IMG/VR virus record: IMGVR_UViG_3300020580_000032
Location: 1-37,239 of that record
Strand: one strand, 5' to 3'
Length of the DNA stretch: 37,239 bases
Origin: a virus
Numbering within the stretch: the first letter of the stretch is position 1; each line of letters opens with the position of its first letter. This document shows, in pieces, positions 16,199 through 25,328 of this stretch. A program made the position numbers and the translations under genes. The notes beneath the pieces are model-generated. The model was not told where the DNA came from. It ran no database searches and saw only the letters and a program-made list of their open reading frames with translations.

Positions 16199-16705
16199 AT
16201 GACATATAACATTAGCGAGCGTTATGACATGCAGGCCATGTGTCAGTTCATGGCGCGGCCAGAGATCTATTGGGCGACGCATGACCGACTATTTCCCCAG
16301 CCGGAACAAGTAGATTTCACGCAGGAGCTATATCATCCTCAGACGGCAACATTCGCTGCGACCTTTCGTGGCCAGATCATCGGCTATGTTCAGTTCATGC
16401 GCCGGACAAGCATAGGAGCAGAGATGCATCTAGCGTTTCGTGAAGGTTTCCGAGGGAAGATAGCAAAAGCAATGACACTCTTCGCGCTGTCGCAGATATT
16501 CCAACGAAGGATGCTGAAGGTATGGGCAGGTGTTCCGTCGGACAACCGACTGGCGCTTCTTGCAGCCAGACATATCGGCATGAAACAGGAAGGCACGTTA
16601 ACACGCGCAATCGTGACCAATGAAGGTCTTCGAGATCTTCATATCTTTGCGATCTCCAAAGACGCACTATTTGGCCATAAGTCTGGAAATGGAGTTGCCT
16701 CATGA
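16199..16705 (+). CDS. GNAT-like acetyltransferase-fold protein
   Basis: The 168-residue protein has the GNAT outline: TFAATFRGQIIGYVQFM (51-67), an acetyl-CoA loop position REGFRGKIAKA (81-91), and VPSDNRLALLAARHIGMKQEG (112-132) with the conserved Asn116. GNAT-fold proteins often lie next to internal virion genes in podophages, where they may be structural or modify host proteins. The pyrophosphate loop is RGKIAKA rather than RGxGxG/A, so catalysis is possible but not certain. It ends in ATGA overlap. Confidence 0.75.
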   Translation: MTYNISERYDMQAMCQFMARPEIYWATHDRLFPQPEQVDFTQELYHPQTATFAATFRGQIIGYVQFMRRTSIGAEMHLAFREGFRGKIAKAMTLFALSQIFQRRMLKVWAGVPSDNRLALLAARHIGMKQEGTLTRAIVTNEGLRDLHIFAISKDALFGHKSGNGVAS

Positions 16706-16878
16706 TAAACGATGAATTGAAAGAGCATCGGCGACGGATGAAGATGGAAAGACTACTGGCTGCTTTAGAGGCTCATATAGTCCTAGACGATCAGGAGGAG
16801 AGGTCTGTGACTTTACACTTCAGCACTCGTGAGGAGGCAGTGGAATTCGTTAATTCGATCATTGGGGTTGTTGACTAA
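16702..16878 (+). CDS. Small helical protein (58 aa)
   Basis: ATGA overlap with the GNAT gene and TAATG overlap with the next gene, so it is coupled on both sides. The 58 residues have a charged helix (ELKEHRRRMKMERLLAALE) and an alpha/beta end (SVTLHFSTREEAVEFVNSI). No family is recognised. Confidence 0.6.
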   Translation: MINDELKEHRRRMKMERLLAALEAHIVLDDQEERSVTLHFSTREEAVEFVNSIIGVVD

Positions 16879-17813
16879 TGACGGGTTCGGCGCCGAGTGT
16901 TAAGTCAACGACACAGTCAACGGTTGACCCGACGCAGCAGGCCCTGCTGGATAGTCTAGGTGGAATGCTGGGTGGAAGCCAGGGCGCAGGCAGTGCGTAT
17001 AACTTTGGGCAGCTACAGCCGAGCCTAACAGGGCAGTACGGCGCGCCAATGAGCCAGCTCCAGCAAACGTCCTTGACTGGGATTGAGAACCTAGTTAATG
17101 GCTACACTGGAGGTCCGGCCTCTGCCCAGCCAGGTAATGCACAAGCATTCAGTACGGCGCTCAACACGGCTCAAGGAATTCAACAGCATCCGCCGGTGAG
17201 CATGATTGATCCGACAGCGGCTTATCAGCAGGGGGTCGTTCAGCCGCTCACACAAGACTTTAACCAGCAGGTCATACCGTCGATTAATGCAAACTATGGA
17301 AGGAGTGCAGGTGGTGGATTTAGTAGCGATAGCCTTAGCGCAAGAAATCAAGCTGGTACTAACCTTGCGCGAACGTTGGCACAGCAGGGTAGCCAGTTTA
17401 CCTTGGCCGCTGATCAAGCAAATCAGGGCGCGCAAGCTACGAATGCTCAACTTGCGCTTGGAGCAGCTACAGCAACGCCTGGACTTGCGGCTGCGCCGCT
17501 AGGTTTAGACACGGCGCAAGAGAGCCTACTCGGCGGCGGGCTCCAAGCCGGCGCCGTCCCACAGGCGACAGAACAGACACAGCTTACGGGCCAGTATAAC
17601 GACTTTCAAAGCATCCTCAATCAGATCCAACAGAAGATCGCGGATGCGCTTGGCCTAAGCACGGCGAGTACGCAGCAGACACAAACGGTGGTTAACCCGG
17701 GAAGTACTGGCTTCTTGCCTAGCCTCTTCGCGGCGATCGCTGGTGGCGCTAGCCGAGGGCTCACTACTCCTGGTGGTGGTATTGCTAACACGCCATTGGG
17801 GAGCATATTCTAA
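16878..17813 (+). CDS. Internal virion / DNA ejection protein A
   Basis: This 311-residue protein is rich in Gln, Ala, Gly, Ser and Thr (LARTLAQQGSQFTLAADQAN, QGAQATNAQLALGAAT), a composition typical of podovirus ejection proteins that are packaged inside the capsid and delivered with DNA. A hydrophobic Gly-rich end (LPSLFAAIAGGASRGLTTPG) could insert in a membrane. It is first of three consecutive proteins of this kind, coupled by TAATG overlaps. Confidence 0.75.
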   Translation: MTGSAPSVKSTTQSTVDPTQQALLDSLGGMLGGSQGAGSAYNFGQLQPSLTGQYGAPMSQLQQTSLTGIENLVNGYTGGPASAQPGNAQAFSTALNTAQGIQQHPPVSMIDPTAAYQQGVVQPLTQDFNQQVIPSINANYGRSAGGGFSSDSLSARNQAGTNLARTLAQQGSQFTLAADQANQGAQATNAQLALGAATATPGLAAAPLGLDTAQESLLGGGLQAGAVPQATEQTQLTGQYNDFQSILNQIQQKIADALGLSTASTQQTQTVVNPGSTGFLPSLFAAIAGGASRGLTTPGGGIANTPLGSIF

Positions 17814-19285
17814 TGTCTGTCGTCTACCTTCCGGAGGATAAGCGATGGACAATGGTCGGAGAGGGCCTTGGCTCTCTCGTGGGCGCGTTCGTTAGCCGGA
17901 AGCTGAATGACAGCAATAATCAACGCGTGATGAAAGGAATACATGATATTGAGGCGGATGATAGTATTATTCCTCAAGATAAGCCGTATCTGATAGGCCA
18001 ACGGTATGGCGATCATGGCCTTGCCATGCGGCAAGCTATCCTTAAACAAGCACAATCGGGGATTGCTACAGCACATACCCAAGCAGAGACCGATCTTGCC
18101 CGATCACGGAATGTTCAAGTTCAGCAGCAGACGCAGACGCAGGCGCAGATGGCGCCGCTTCAGCAGCAAGAGCTTCAGGGCAAGGTAGCGGCGCAGCCGC
18201 TTCAACGAGAGAACCTTGCAGGCGAGATTACTGCGCGGGGAATGAAGACACCGCTAGAAGCTCATAACCTTGAACTAACTGGGCAGAAGACAGCTCAAGA
18301 GTTGCAGGATGAGCAAGGCCGAAGAGATGCGCTAGCGCGTACACTTGCGACGAATAAGCCCCCAGAGGGAATGGATCCGGCGCAGTGGTATGCTATTCAG
18401 CTTGAAGGAGCGTTGGGCGGGCCTAAGGCGGCGGCGAGTGGTATTGCGGCAACAACGAAGGCACAAACCGCCGCGGAGGAAGTCGGGCCAAGGGAAACGG
18501 CAAGGATTGCGGCCCAGGATAAAGCTAAAGCTGGGACAAAGCCGCTGGAAAATGTAGATCGACAACAGGTGGCGAATGCTGCGTCGCTGACTGAAGATAT
18601 GGGAACTGTTCTAAAGTCTATTGAAAATGATCCGAAAGCGCAAGGTGGCATTAGCGGATACTTCAAGCAGCTTCTAACATCTCATGGTTATGGAACTGAT
18701 CCGGCGTTTACTGCGCTCGTCGCGGCGGCGCACCAGCAGGTACAGACTTCCGCGACTAGCGGCAGTGGCTTCACAGGTAAGACACGGGTGGATCTGGCAA
18801 AGGACGTCTCTCCCACAGTCATCAAGGATAAGATCCAGCAAATTATGGATGTTAATCAGTACATCCATAATCAAACCGCTCGGATGGAAAGTATACGCGC
18901 AGAGTACGCGAAAGATCCACAGAGGAACCTAGAAGCAATCGATAGTAGTATAGCAGGGTTAAAGAAGATCACAGATACGACGGACACGCTTTGGTACACC
19001 AAAGATGGAAAGGCTATCTTCTATAAGGGACAGCAAATCAATCCGAAGACGTTTGAGCCGGTGAAGGGTGGATCGAAGGAGCTAAGCGGTGAGCAGTCAG
19101 TTGATGTGGGGAATGGCAATACGGCAAAGGGGCAGCAGCTTAATGACTTTGCTCGCATGTTCGGTGTGACACCGGAGCAAGCTGTGGCAGTAACGAAGGC
19201 ACTACAGGGACCGGAACACGGTACGTTGAAGCAGACCGTTGAGAAAGTTACTGGCGTGAAGCGGCCAGACTTGGAAGGCCGGTAA
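17813..19285 (+). CDS. Internal virion / DNA ejection protein B
   Basis: TAATG overlap with the preceding gene. The 490-residue protein is mostly helical with long Gln/Ala/Glu-rich stretches (VQQQTQTQAQMAPLQQQELQ, TARIAAQDKAKAG) and a probable globular C-terminal half (TDTLWYTKDGKAIFYKGQQI). It fits an ejection protein that forms part of the trans-envelope channel. No enzyme motif is visible. Confidence 0.75.
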   Translation: MSVVYLPEDKRWTMVGEGLGSLVGAFVSRKLNDSNNQRVMKGIHDIEADDSIIPQDKPYLIGQRYGDHGLAMRQAILKQAQSGIATAHTQAETDLARSRNVQVQQQTQTQAQMAPLQQQELQGKVAAQPLQRENLAGEITARGMKTPLEAHNLELTGQKTAQELQDEQGRRDALARTLATNKPPEGMDPAQWYAIQLEGALGGPKAAASGIAATTKAQTAAEEVGPRETARIAAQDKAKAGTKPLENVDRQQVANAASLTEDMGTVLKSIENDPKAQGGISGYFKQLLTSHGYGTDPAFTALVAAAHQQVQTSATSGSGFTGKTRVDLAKDVSPTVIKDKIQQIMDVNQYIHNQTARMESIRAEYAKDPQRNLEAIDSSIAGLKKITDTTDTLWYTKDGKAIFYKGQQINPKTFEPVKGGSKELSGEQSVDVGNGNTAKGQQLNDFARMFGVTPEQAVAVTKALQGPEHGTLKQTVEKVTGVKRPDLEGR

Positions 19286-19286
19286 C

Positions 19287-22019
19287 GTGGCTGAAATAGA
19301 CCTAAACGCACTATGGACGCCAGACGCGGGAAATATCGATCTTAAGAAGCGTCCAGTGGTTAACAACCCGGATGGCTCATACAGCACTGTCCGGTCGATG
19401 TCTTTTAATGAGGATGGAAAAGAAGTTCTCATTCCGACTGTCGCGGCTGATGGCAGCCGTATTCTGTCTGAAAAAGAAGCTATAGATCAATATCATCAAT
19501 CTGGTCAGCATTTAGGGAAATTTGGGTCGCCAGAGCAAGCTACGGCGTATGCGAAACAATTACACGAGCAACAAGCGAAGGATTATGGCCCGCAAGCGCG
19601 AGAGACGCCGAAGGCGCCGCCTGTACAGGAACAGAAGCGCCGGATTGGCGGGAAGGAGGACCTTGGACTTGTCTCTGCCGGTGTGCAATGGGTTGAGAGC
19701 CACGGTAACCCGTTAGCCGTTGGGCCGGAGACTAAGTCTGGGCGGGCCTATGGCCTTATGGGACTGCAGGAAGCTACAGCTAGGGAGATGGGAGCGAAGG
19801 ACGATGCGTATAAGACTGATGGGAATATCAGTCGGGAGCTGGGAGAGAAACGGCTCTCGCAGCTGCATGAGAAATATGGAAATTGGGAGGATGCGCTCGG
19901 TGGATATGTTGCTGGGCCGGCGAAGATCGATGATTGGATAGCGAAGGGCAGGCCAGACGATGAGTTAGCGAAACAAGTACACAAGTATATCGATGGTGTA
20001 CTTGGACATTCGAACCTGGATAGTCCGGGCCGGCGCTTTGTGGCGTCAAAGGGAGCGCTGACGAATTCAGACCTTCATGACATATGGAGCACATTTAAGC
20101 ATCCGAGTGATGGTTCGCCTGGGCCGCAGGGGACGCCGGCCAGTGTGCCTGATCCTTCTACACCATATGGCGAAGCCCCGGAGGATGAAGAAGGCTTCAT
20201 GGGAGCCTATAATGCGTTCGCAGCGGGTGCGGCGAAGGAGCTGTTAAATGTTCCGTTCGGCGCCGCTCAGGCTGTGCTTGAGCAAGTCGCGCCGGAGCAG
20301 GCGCAGAAGATGACGGACTGGAAGAATAAGCTTGATGAGCGGTATGCTGGTGCGGCCGACGCTCACCCGTACGTCGGCTTCGCCGGTCAAGTATTTGGCA
20401 TGACAGCCGGGATTATGGGAGCAGGCGGGCTTGTCACAGCTGGAGCGAAGGCTCTTATCCCACAGGTGGGAGCGCTTGCTGCCAAGGTTCCACTAATCGC
20501 CCGTGGCGCGGCTGGTGGCGCAGCGGCTAGTGGTCTTCAATTCAATCCAAATGCCGACCCAAACGATCGACTGTGGGAAGCGCCAATAGGCGCTCTCTTT
20601 GGCGGAGCACTTGGTCTCCCCTTCGCCAAGGCTGCGGCGTGGACGCTACGGCATATCGTAGATGAAGGGGCGCAGAAGACCTTTATAAAGGAGCTGGCCG
20701 ACGCCGCACAAAACCTTGGCCCGAATGTAAGCAAGGTCAAGGATGCGGTCCTTGACACGCTTGGCAAGCAAGATGCGGAGATGCGGGCGAGCGTGGAGAA
20801 GGCACAGCTGCTATCGCAACAGCTTGCGGCGCAAGCTCGGCAGGCGGTGGAAGAAGAGAAGGGGACGCCGGCGATCCATGGGATTTCTGAGCAGGCACTA
20901 AAGATAATGGGGGTGCATGCTGAGGAAGCCCGAAGGGACGCCGCTAAGGTTGCTGATGATAAGTTTCAGAAGGCAATGACTGAGTGGCGGGATAAGATTA
21001 AGGCTAAAGCGGGGACTAATGCTGGTCCGACACTTATCCAGGCTCATATGAACCGGGCGATCGCCAAGGGTGACAAGCCGCCAGTGGCGCCGGCGCCGTA
21101 TGTCGAGCGTCCAATCACTGGAGCTAACTATGCTAAAGGTATACAATACTTACAAACCGTCCACCGACAGGCCGGTGACGCGGCCAAAAAAGGAGCTATC
21201 CGACGTCTTATACGAGGAATGGAAGGTGAAGCTGGGGCAGCAGTTCGCGACGCTGGTGGAAAGTTTACCCCTGTTGGACCTCTTAGAGGTGCATTCGGTG
21301 CTGTCAAACGTGGCATGCAGGAACGATTTGGAAGCGACTGGCAAACAGCTCGAGGAGCTGCTGAGTTCAGTCAGGCGCACTTCTACGGATGGTTGAAGGA
21401 TGTTATTAAAAGGGGAGACTATGAGGAAATCGAAGGTTTAAAGAGGATTGTCTCTGGGCCGGAGGCCCAGAAGGCTATTACAAATGATGTCATGCATCAG
21501 ATGCTCATGGAGGCTGGGCCGAATGCTAAGGGACCGCTGTTTGATCCAACGAAGATACACCAATATATCCTCGACCACGGAGCGGCGCTCCGGCACCTGC
21601 TAACGCGAGACGAATACGCCAAGCTCGAAGGCTTCGCGAAGATAAGCCAAAGGCTTACCGAGGACGGCCTTACCGGCCGGGTGGCAAGCCATGCACATGG
21701 CCGTATCTTTGGCTGGAGCGGTTATCTTGGCATTGTAGGGCTAGAGCGCATAATTACTGGACATGTTACTGAAGGCGCTACGCTTGCCGCAAGTGGCTTC
21801 ATAGCTCATAGCCTTTATAATTTCGGCAGCCGAATATTTAAGATGCAGAACGTTGAGCCATTGCTTCGGCGGGCAGCGAAGCTGCGGCCGGACAGTCGCG
21901 AGTTGGACGAGCAAACGGCTAAGATCATGCGACAATACGCTTTGAGGTTCAATGTAACCGGACGAGTTGTGGGGGGAGCAGTGTCAGATCCAGAGAGCTA
22001 CGTTAAGATGCTTCAGTGA
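19287..22019 (+). CDS. Ejection protein with lytic transglycosylase domain
   Basis: GTG 19287 starts 1 base after the upstream stop. Residues 25-100 form a small domain (NNPDGSYSTVRSMSF, VLIPTVAADGSRILSEKEAI) seen in other virion proteins. Residues 125-240 are a soluble lytic transglycosylase-like domain with catalytic Glu137 in VESHGNP, then GRAYGLMGLQEAT and GGYVAGPAKIDDW. It would cut peptidoglycan during DNA entry. The remaining ~650 residues include Gly/Ala-rich hydrophobic segments around 365-430 (possible membrane insertion) and long charged helices. At 910 residues it is the largest gene here, in line with large internal virion proteins of T7-type phages. Confidence 0.85.
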   Translation: MAEIDLNALWTPDAGNIDLKKRPVVNNPDGSYSTVRSMSFNEDGKEVLIPTVAADGSRILSEKEAIDQYHQSGQHLGKFGSPEQATAYAKQLHEQQAKDYGPQARETPKAPPVQEQKRRIGGKEDLGLVSAGVQWVESHGNPLAVGPETKSGRAYGLMGLQEATAREMGAKDDAYKTDGNISRELGEKRLSQLHEKYGNWEDALGGYVAGPAKIDDWIAKGRPDDELAKQVHKYIDGVLGHSNLDSPGRRFVASKGALTNSDLHDIWSTFKHPSDGSPGPQGTPASVPDPSTPYGEAPEDEEGFMGAYNAFAAGAAKELLNVPFGAAQAVLEQVAPEQAQKMTDWKNKLDERYAGAADAHPYVGFAGQVFGMTAGIMGAGGLVTAGAKALIPQVGALAAKVPLIARGAAGGAAASGLQFNPNADPNDRLWEAPIGALFGGALGLPFAKAAAWTLRHIVDEGAQKTFIKELADAAQNLGPNVSKVKDAVLDTLGKQDAEMRASVEKAQLLSQQLAAQARQAVEEEKGTPAIHGISEQALKIMGVHAEEARRDAAKVADDKFQKAMTEWRDKIKAKAGTNAGPTLIQAHMNRAIAKGDKPPVAPAPYVERPITGANYAKGIQYLQTVHRQAGDAAKKGAIRRLIRGMEGEAGAAVRDAGGKFTPVGPLRGAFGAVKRGMQERFGSDWQTARGAAEFSQAHFYGWLKDVIKRGDYEEIEGLKRIVSGPEAQKAITNDVMHQMLMEAGPNAKGPLFDPTKIHQYILDHGAALRHLLTRDEYAKLEGFAKISQRLTEDGLTGRVASHAHGRIFGWSGYLGIVGLERIITGHVTEGATLAASGFIAHSLYNFGSRIFKMQNVEPLLRRAAKLRPDSRELDEQTAKIMRQYALRFNVTGRVVGGAVSDPESYVKMLQ

Positions 22020-22702
22020 CCGCTCAGTTTGCATATTGGCCTGTAGGGCCGGCTGCGGTTCCTGCCGCATTTGCCGCGCCGTGGAATGTCTTCGCGACTG
22101 CTCCGCAGCCATTGCATCTAAGCATAGCCGAAGGCGCGAGCCTTGTGCTTACCTTCGGCGCCGAAGGCGTGAACACACAGTATGTATGGAATACAGCTTA
22201 CGTATCTACAAACGGGCAGACATGGACAGCGCTTACGCTGACTGGCGGCACGCAGGTCAATGGTTGGTTTCAGAACCACGCGCAGGCTACATTGCCATTG
22301 AATACAGCGCAGTATGGTGCTGTAGGAACCCCAGGCGTGTGGACATATGTAGCGTATTTGCTTCTTTCCGCCCAGCCGACCGGGATGCGGAATTCTGTGG
22401 GACCAATACTCCCACTTAAGTGGAGTATACAAGCATTCAGTCGTGACCCGCTCCCGATCGTAACGGTTAATCCGGCGATGCCAAATATACCCGATACGAC
22501 GCCAGCCGGAACGGTTGTGGCGACCGTCTCGGTCGTCATGGATGACGGCACGCCTTGGACTGGAAGTCTGACGCTTAGCAACAATCCAAGTTCGATCTTT
22601 GCCCTTTCGGGCAACAACATTATCGTCAATCCAAGCGGGCCTGGTGTTGGGCCTAATGCGCAGACACTAGTTGACACTATTCAGGTGATAGCGACACAAT
22701 GA
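22016..22702 (+). CDS. Beta-rich surface protein with Ig-like C-terminal module
   Basis: GTGA overlap with the transglycosylase gene. The first ~140 residues are beta-rich (IAEGASLVLTFGAEGVNTQY, GPILPLKWSIQAF). The last ~85 residues carry VTVNPAMPNIPDTTPAGT, DDGTPWTGSLTLSNN and FALSGNNIIVN, the same module as in the genes at 4554 and 22699. There is no signal peptide, in contrast to the three genes that follow. A tail appendage or decoration role is inferred. Confidence 0.7.
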   Translation: MTAQFAYWPVGPAAVPAAFAAPWNVFATAPQPLHLSIAEGASLVLTFGAEGVNTQYVWNTAYVSTNGQTWTALTLTGGTQVNGWFQNHAQATLPLNTAQYGAVGTPGVWTYVAYLLLSAQPTGMRNSVGPILPLKWSIQAFSRDPLPIVTVNPAMPNIPDTTPAGTVVATVSVVMDDGTPWTGSLTLSNNPSSIFALSGNNIIVNPSGPGVGPNAQTLVDTIQVIATQ

Positions 22703-23325
22703 AAGCTCTACTAGCTCTATTCCTGATCGGCGCCGCCTATGCTGCCTTCCCGCCCGGGACTGGCAGTGTCTCTGTACCAATCACTGTGACACATCGGGCA
22801 TTGACGCTTAATGTAACGCCGGCTCAGCCGACTATACCGTCATCCGATGGCACTAGCGGCAATGTCACGGCATTACAGGGCGTGTGGAGTGACGGGTCGG
22901 CGTTTACGGGAGCCTATATCTTCGTCTCGCCGAACTACGACGCCGATACTTACTCGGTCAGCGGTAGCAATTTGGTCCTTGCGTCGAACGGCCGCGGCGT
23001 TGGAAACGCGGGCGGCACCACTGAGCACGTTACAATGGAAGCGGTTCAGCTCGACCCGACTGCAGATTTGGTTATGTCGTCAGCTCCGAATGGAGCACCC
23101 TTGGCGACAAGCAACGGGGTGTGGTCATGGGGTCCGATCGTTGGCAGTCGGACGCTCGGGTCTATCTGCAATACATCTGACTACGTCGTTTACCTGAACG
23201 GTGCGTTTCAAGGCTGTGCCATCCTGATGGAAGTCGCACATGGTGGGCAGCTGTATGTTAAGAATACCGGCGCCGTGTGGTTTGTGTGGAACGGAAGCGG
23301 GTTTGCAACAAGTGCTGCACCATGA
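22699..23325 (+). CDS. Secreted/surface beta protein with signal peptide
   Basis: ATGA overlap with the preceding gene. Residues 1-16 are a clear Sec-type signal peptide (MKALLALFLIGAAYA, cleavage before AFPPG). Next are SVSVPITVTH, LNVTPAQPTIPSSDGT and DGSAFTGAYIFVS, matching the shared Ig-like module, then YSVSGSNLVLASNG. The C-terminal part (QLYVKNTGAVWFVWNGSGF) is a small beta motif common at ends of phage structural proteins. Two Cys pairs (C at about 155 and 174) could form a disulfide in the periplasm. Export is expected from the signal, which is unusual for a virion component. Confidence 0.75.
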   Translation: MKALLALFLIGAAYAAFPPGTGSVSVPITVTHRALTLNVTPAQPTIPSSDGTSGNVTALQGVWSDGSAFTGAYIFVSPNYDADTYSVSGSNLVLASNGRGVGNAGGTTEHVTMEAVQLDPTADLVMSSAPNGAPLATSNGVWSWGPIVGSRTLGSICNTSDYVVYLNGAFQGCAILMEVAHGGQLYVKNTGAVWFVWNGSGFATSAAP

Positions 23326-25328
23326 GACACTTATACATCATTGCGATGCTTATAGCGTCGAGTGGAGCGGCGTATGCGCTGATGGGGACGAGTTCTCCGG
23401 TTGACATTCCGGTCACTATCTCAACCGGCGCAGCGCTTCCCCAAACGCTAATTCCAGTGGTTCAGCCAGCTGGCAACCTCTTCCAGTTCCTCGCCGGAGC
23501 TGGGTCTGCCAACACGCCGGTGGGTAAAATCGCGGCGACGATCTTTCCGCTTGTGCCTGCCTTTACTGGAAGCTGGGCGATCACTGGGGGTACCGACGCT
23601 AGCAAGTTTGCGATCAACTCTGCTACCGGCGCCGTCACGGTTGGTAGCACTGACGTCCCTGCAGGCAACTATACGATCGTAGTCACACTTACTCAGTCGG
23701 GCGTGATTGGCTCACCGGCTAGTACGACAATGGCCATCCAGGGTGTAGACCCAGCGGATACCACGACACTGTTCCTGACGGTGGACAATTATAACCCGGC
23801 GCCGGGGTCAGTAGTCAACGTTACGGTCAGGAATACGCCTAATACAATGGGCACTGATTATGTTCAGATCGGTAACGCGCGAGGCGCTTATAGTAATGGG
23901 AATGTCCAGGGTCTCGATTACCAGTGGGTCAGTGGGACCATGCCTGCCATTGGCGTGCATAACGGGACCGTGGCCTTGACGGTTCCGGCACCGCCGAGTG
24001 ATAACTACCAATTTCTACAAGTCGTCCTTGTGCCGAATAATCAAGGTGGGTCGAAGGCGACAGCGGTTACTCCGACAGTCATCACGCCGGCGACGCTATC
24101 TCCCGTCGTGCCGACAGCTATGAATACGCTCACCGAACCATTCACCCCAAATCAGACCATAACCGTTTGCCCTTCCGGGTGTCAGTACACTGAGCTGAGC
24201 CTCGCCCTAATCGGGCTCAGTAATGCCAATATCAATGGTATCACTGACAATACGCTAATCACTATACAAGCCGGGGCCTATTATGACTGCTCTCAGTTTG
24301 GAAACGCTAGCCCGTTCAACGCGCCGACTAGCGATCGTATATGGCATCTCCCACAGCATCTGTGGATCAAAGGGGTAGGTGGTAACTTTGCCCACTTCAT
24401 GGGCGGCTCAACCCTTCTGTGCAATGGCAAAGGGACGTTCGTCTACTGGGGCGGCGCTACTGATGTCGGAATATTCGACAACCTCGAATGCTCTGACTGG
24501 GCCACAAATGGCCCTACTGCCTGCTTCTACCTAGCCAGTGGTAATGCCGTGATGCGGAATGACTATCTCCACGACGGCGAGGACTGCATCCTCAGCGGCA
24601 ACTCGCAGCCGTTCGTGAACTATGTTGTGCAGAACTTACATTTCGCGAGATGCGGCGGGCCCAATGGGCCGCAGCATAACGCATACTTCGGTGACAATAC
24701 CAATACACTGGATTGGAACCATACGTTTTCAGAGCAAGCGATGTTTGGGCACGGCGCGAAGTCGCGCGGCTTTGTAAACCACTTCACGTGTAACTTGTTC
24801 ATAGGCTCGCAGGACCCTTACTATGTGGACAGTGAGGAGATCGACTGCCCGGAGGGGCGGGAGTGTCACATTGACAATAACACCATTGTCAAGGGCCCGG
24901 GATCGCCGCAGCAGAACCAAATAGGCTGGGCGATGGATGATGAGAATGGCGGCCCGCCGCAGACCTTGCCAGGGGGTGGGAACGCCATCTTCTCTCTTAA
25001 TCTTAACAATAACATTGTAATTCAAGATGGTGAGTCTTCGCGGACACACTGGTTTGCTTACATTGGTCCCAATCTGAACCCTGCCCCGACGTTCTTTACC
25101 AATCCACCGAATGTGTGGAATACCAACATCTTTGTGGGAGGGCTTGCAGGGCAGTCTTATCCTTACTCCTCGTTTCACTTGACTACTGCTAGCGGTTACC
25201 CCGACCCGTCAGAGGTTACCGAGGTCGGGGATCAGCTATTCGCTACTCGGGCGGCGGCTGGGATCACGCAGACCTATCCGCCGCCGCCCGGCTGCACCGG
25301 CACAATTGGCAATATGGCGGTTCCATGA
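23322..25328 (+). CDS. Secreted beta-helix protein (pectate-lyase-like fold)
   Basis: ATG 23322 overlaps the upstream stop (ATGA); an in-frame upstream ATG at 23277 would lose the signal peptide. Residues 1-19 are a signal peptide ending AAYA, followed by GTSSPVDIPVTIST. Residues 45-140 look like a cadherin/Ig-like domain (FAINSATGAVTVGSTDVPAG), 145-255 another Ig-like domain, and about 275-570 a right-handed beta-helix with repeated short turns (ITVCPSGCQYTELS, NAVMRNDYLHDGEDCILSG, ECHIDNNTIVKG, LNLNNNIVIQD). Eleven or more Cys suggest disulfides outside the cytoplasm. The fold suggests polysaccharide binding or cleavage, as in capsule depolymerases; catalytic residues cannot be assigned. 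Confidence 0.75.
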   Translation: MRHLYIIAMLIASSGAAYALMGTSSPVDIPVTISTGAALPQTLIPVVQPAGNLFQFLAGAGSANTPVGKIAATIFPLVPAFTGSWAITGGTDASKFAINSATGAVTVGSTDVPAGNYTIVVTLTQSGVIGSPASTTMAIQGVDPADTTTLFLTVDNYNPAPGSVVNVTVRNTPNTMGTDYVQIGNARGAYSNGNVQGLDYQWVSGTMPAIGVHNGTVALTVPAPPSDNYQFLQVVLVPNNQGGSKATAVTPTVITPATLSPVVPTAMNTLTEPFTPNQTITVCPSGCQYTELSLALIGLSNANINGITDNTLITIQAGAYYDCSQFGNASPFNAPTSDRIWHLPQHLWIKGVGGNFAHFMGGSTLLCNGKGTFVYWGGATDVGIFDNLECSDWATNGPTACFYLASGNAVMRNDYLHDGEDCILSGNSQPFVNYVVQNLHFARCGGPNGPQHNAYFGDNTNTLDWNHTFSEQAMFGHGAKSRGFVNHFTCNLFIGSQDPYYVDSEEIDCPEGRECHIDNNTIVKGPGSPQQNQIGWAMDDENGGPPQTLPGGGNAIFSLNLNNNIVIQDGESSRTHWFAYIGPNLNPAPTFFTNPPNVWNTNIFVGGLAGQSYPYSSFHLTTASGYPDPSEVTEVGDQLFATRAAAGITQTYPPPPGCTGTIGNMAVP

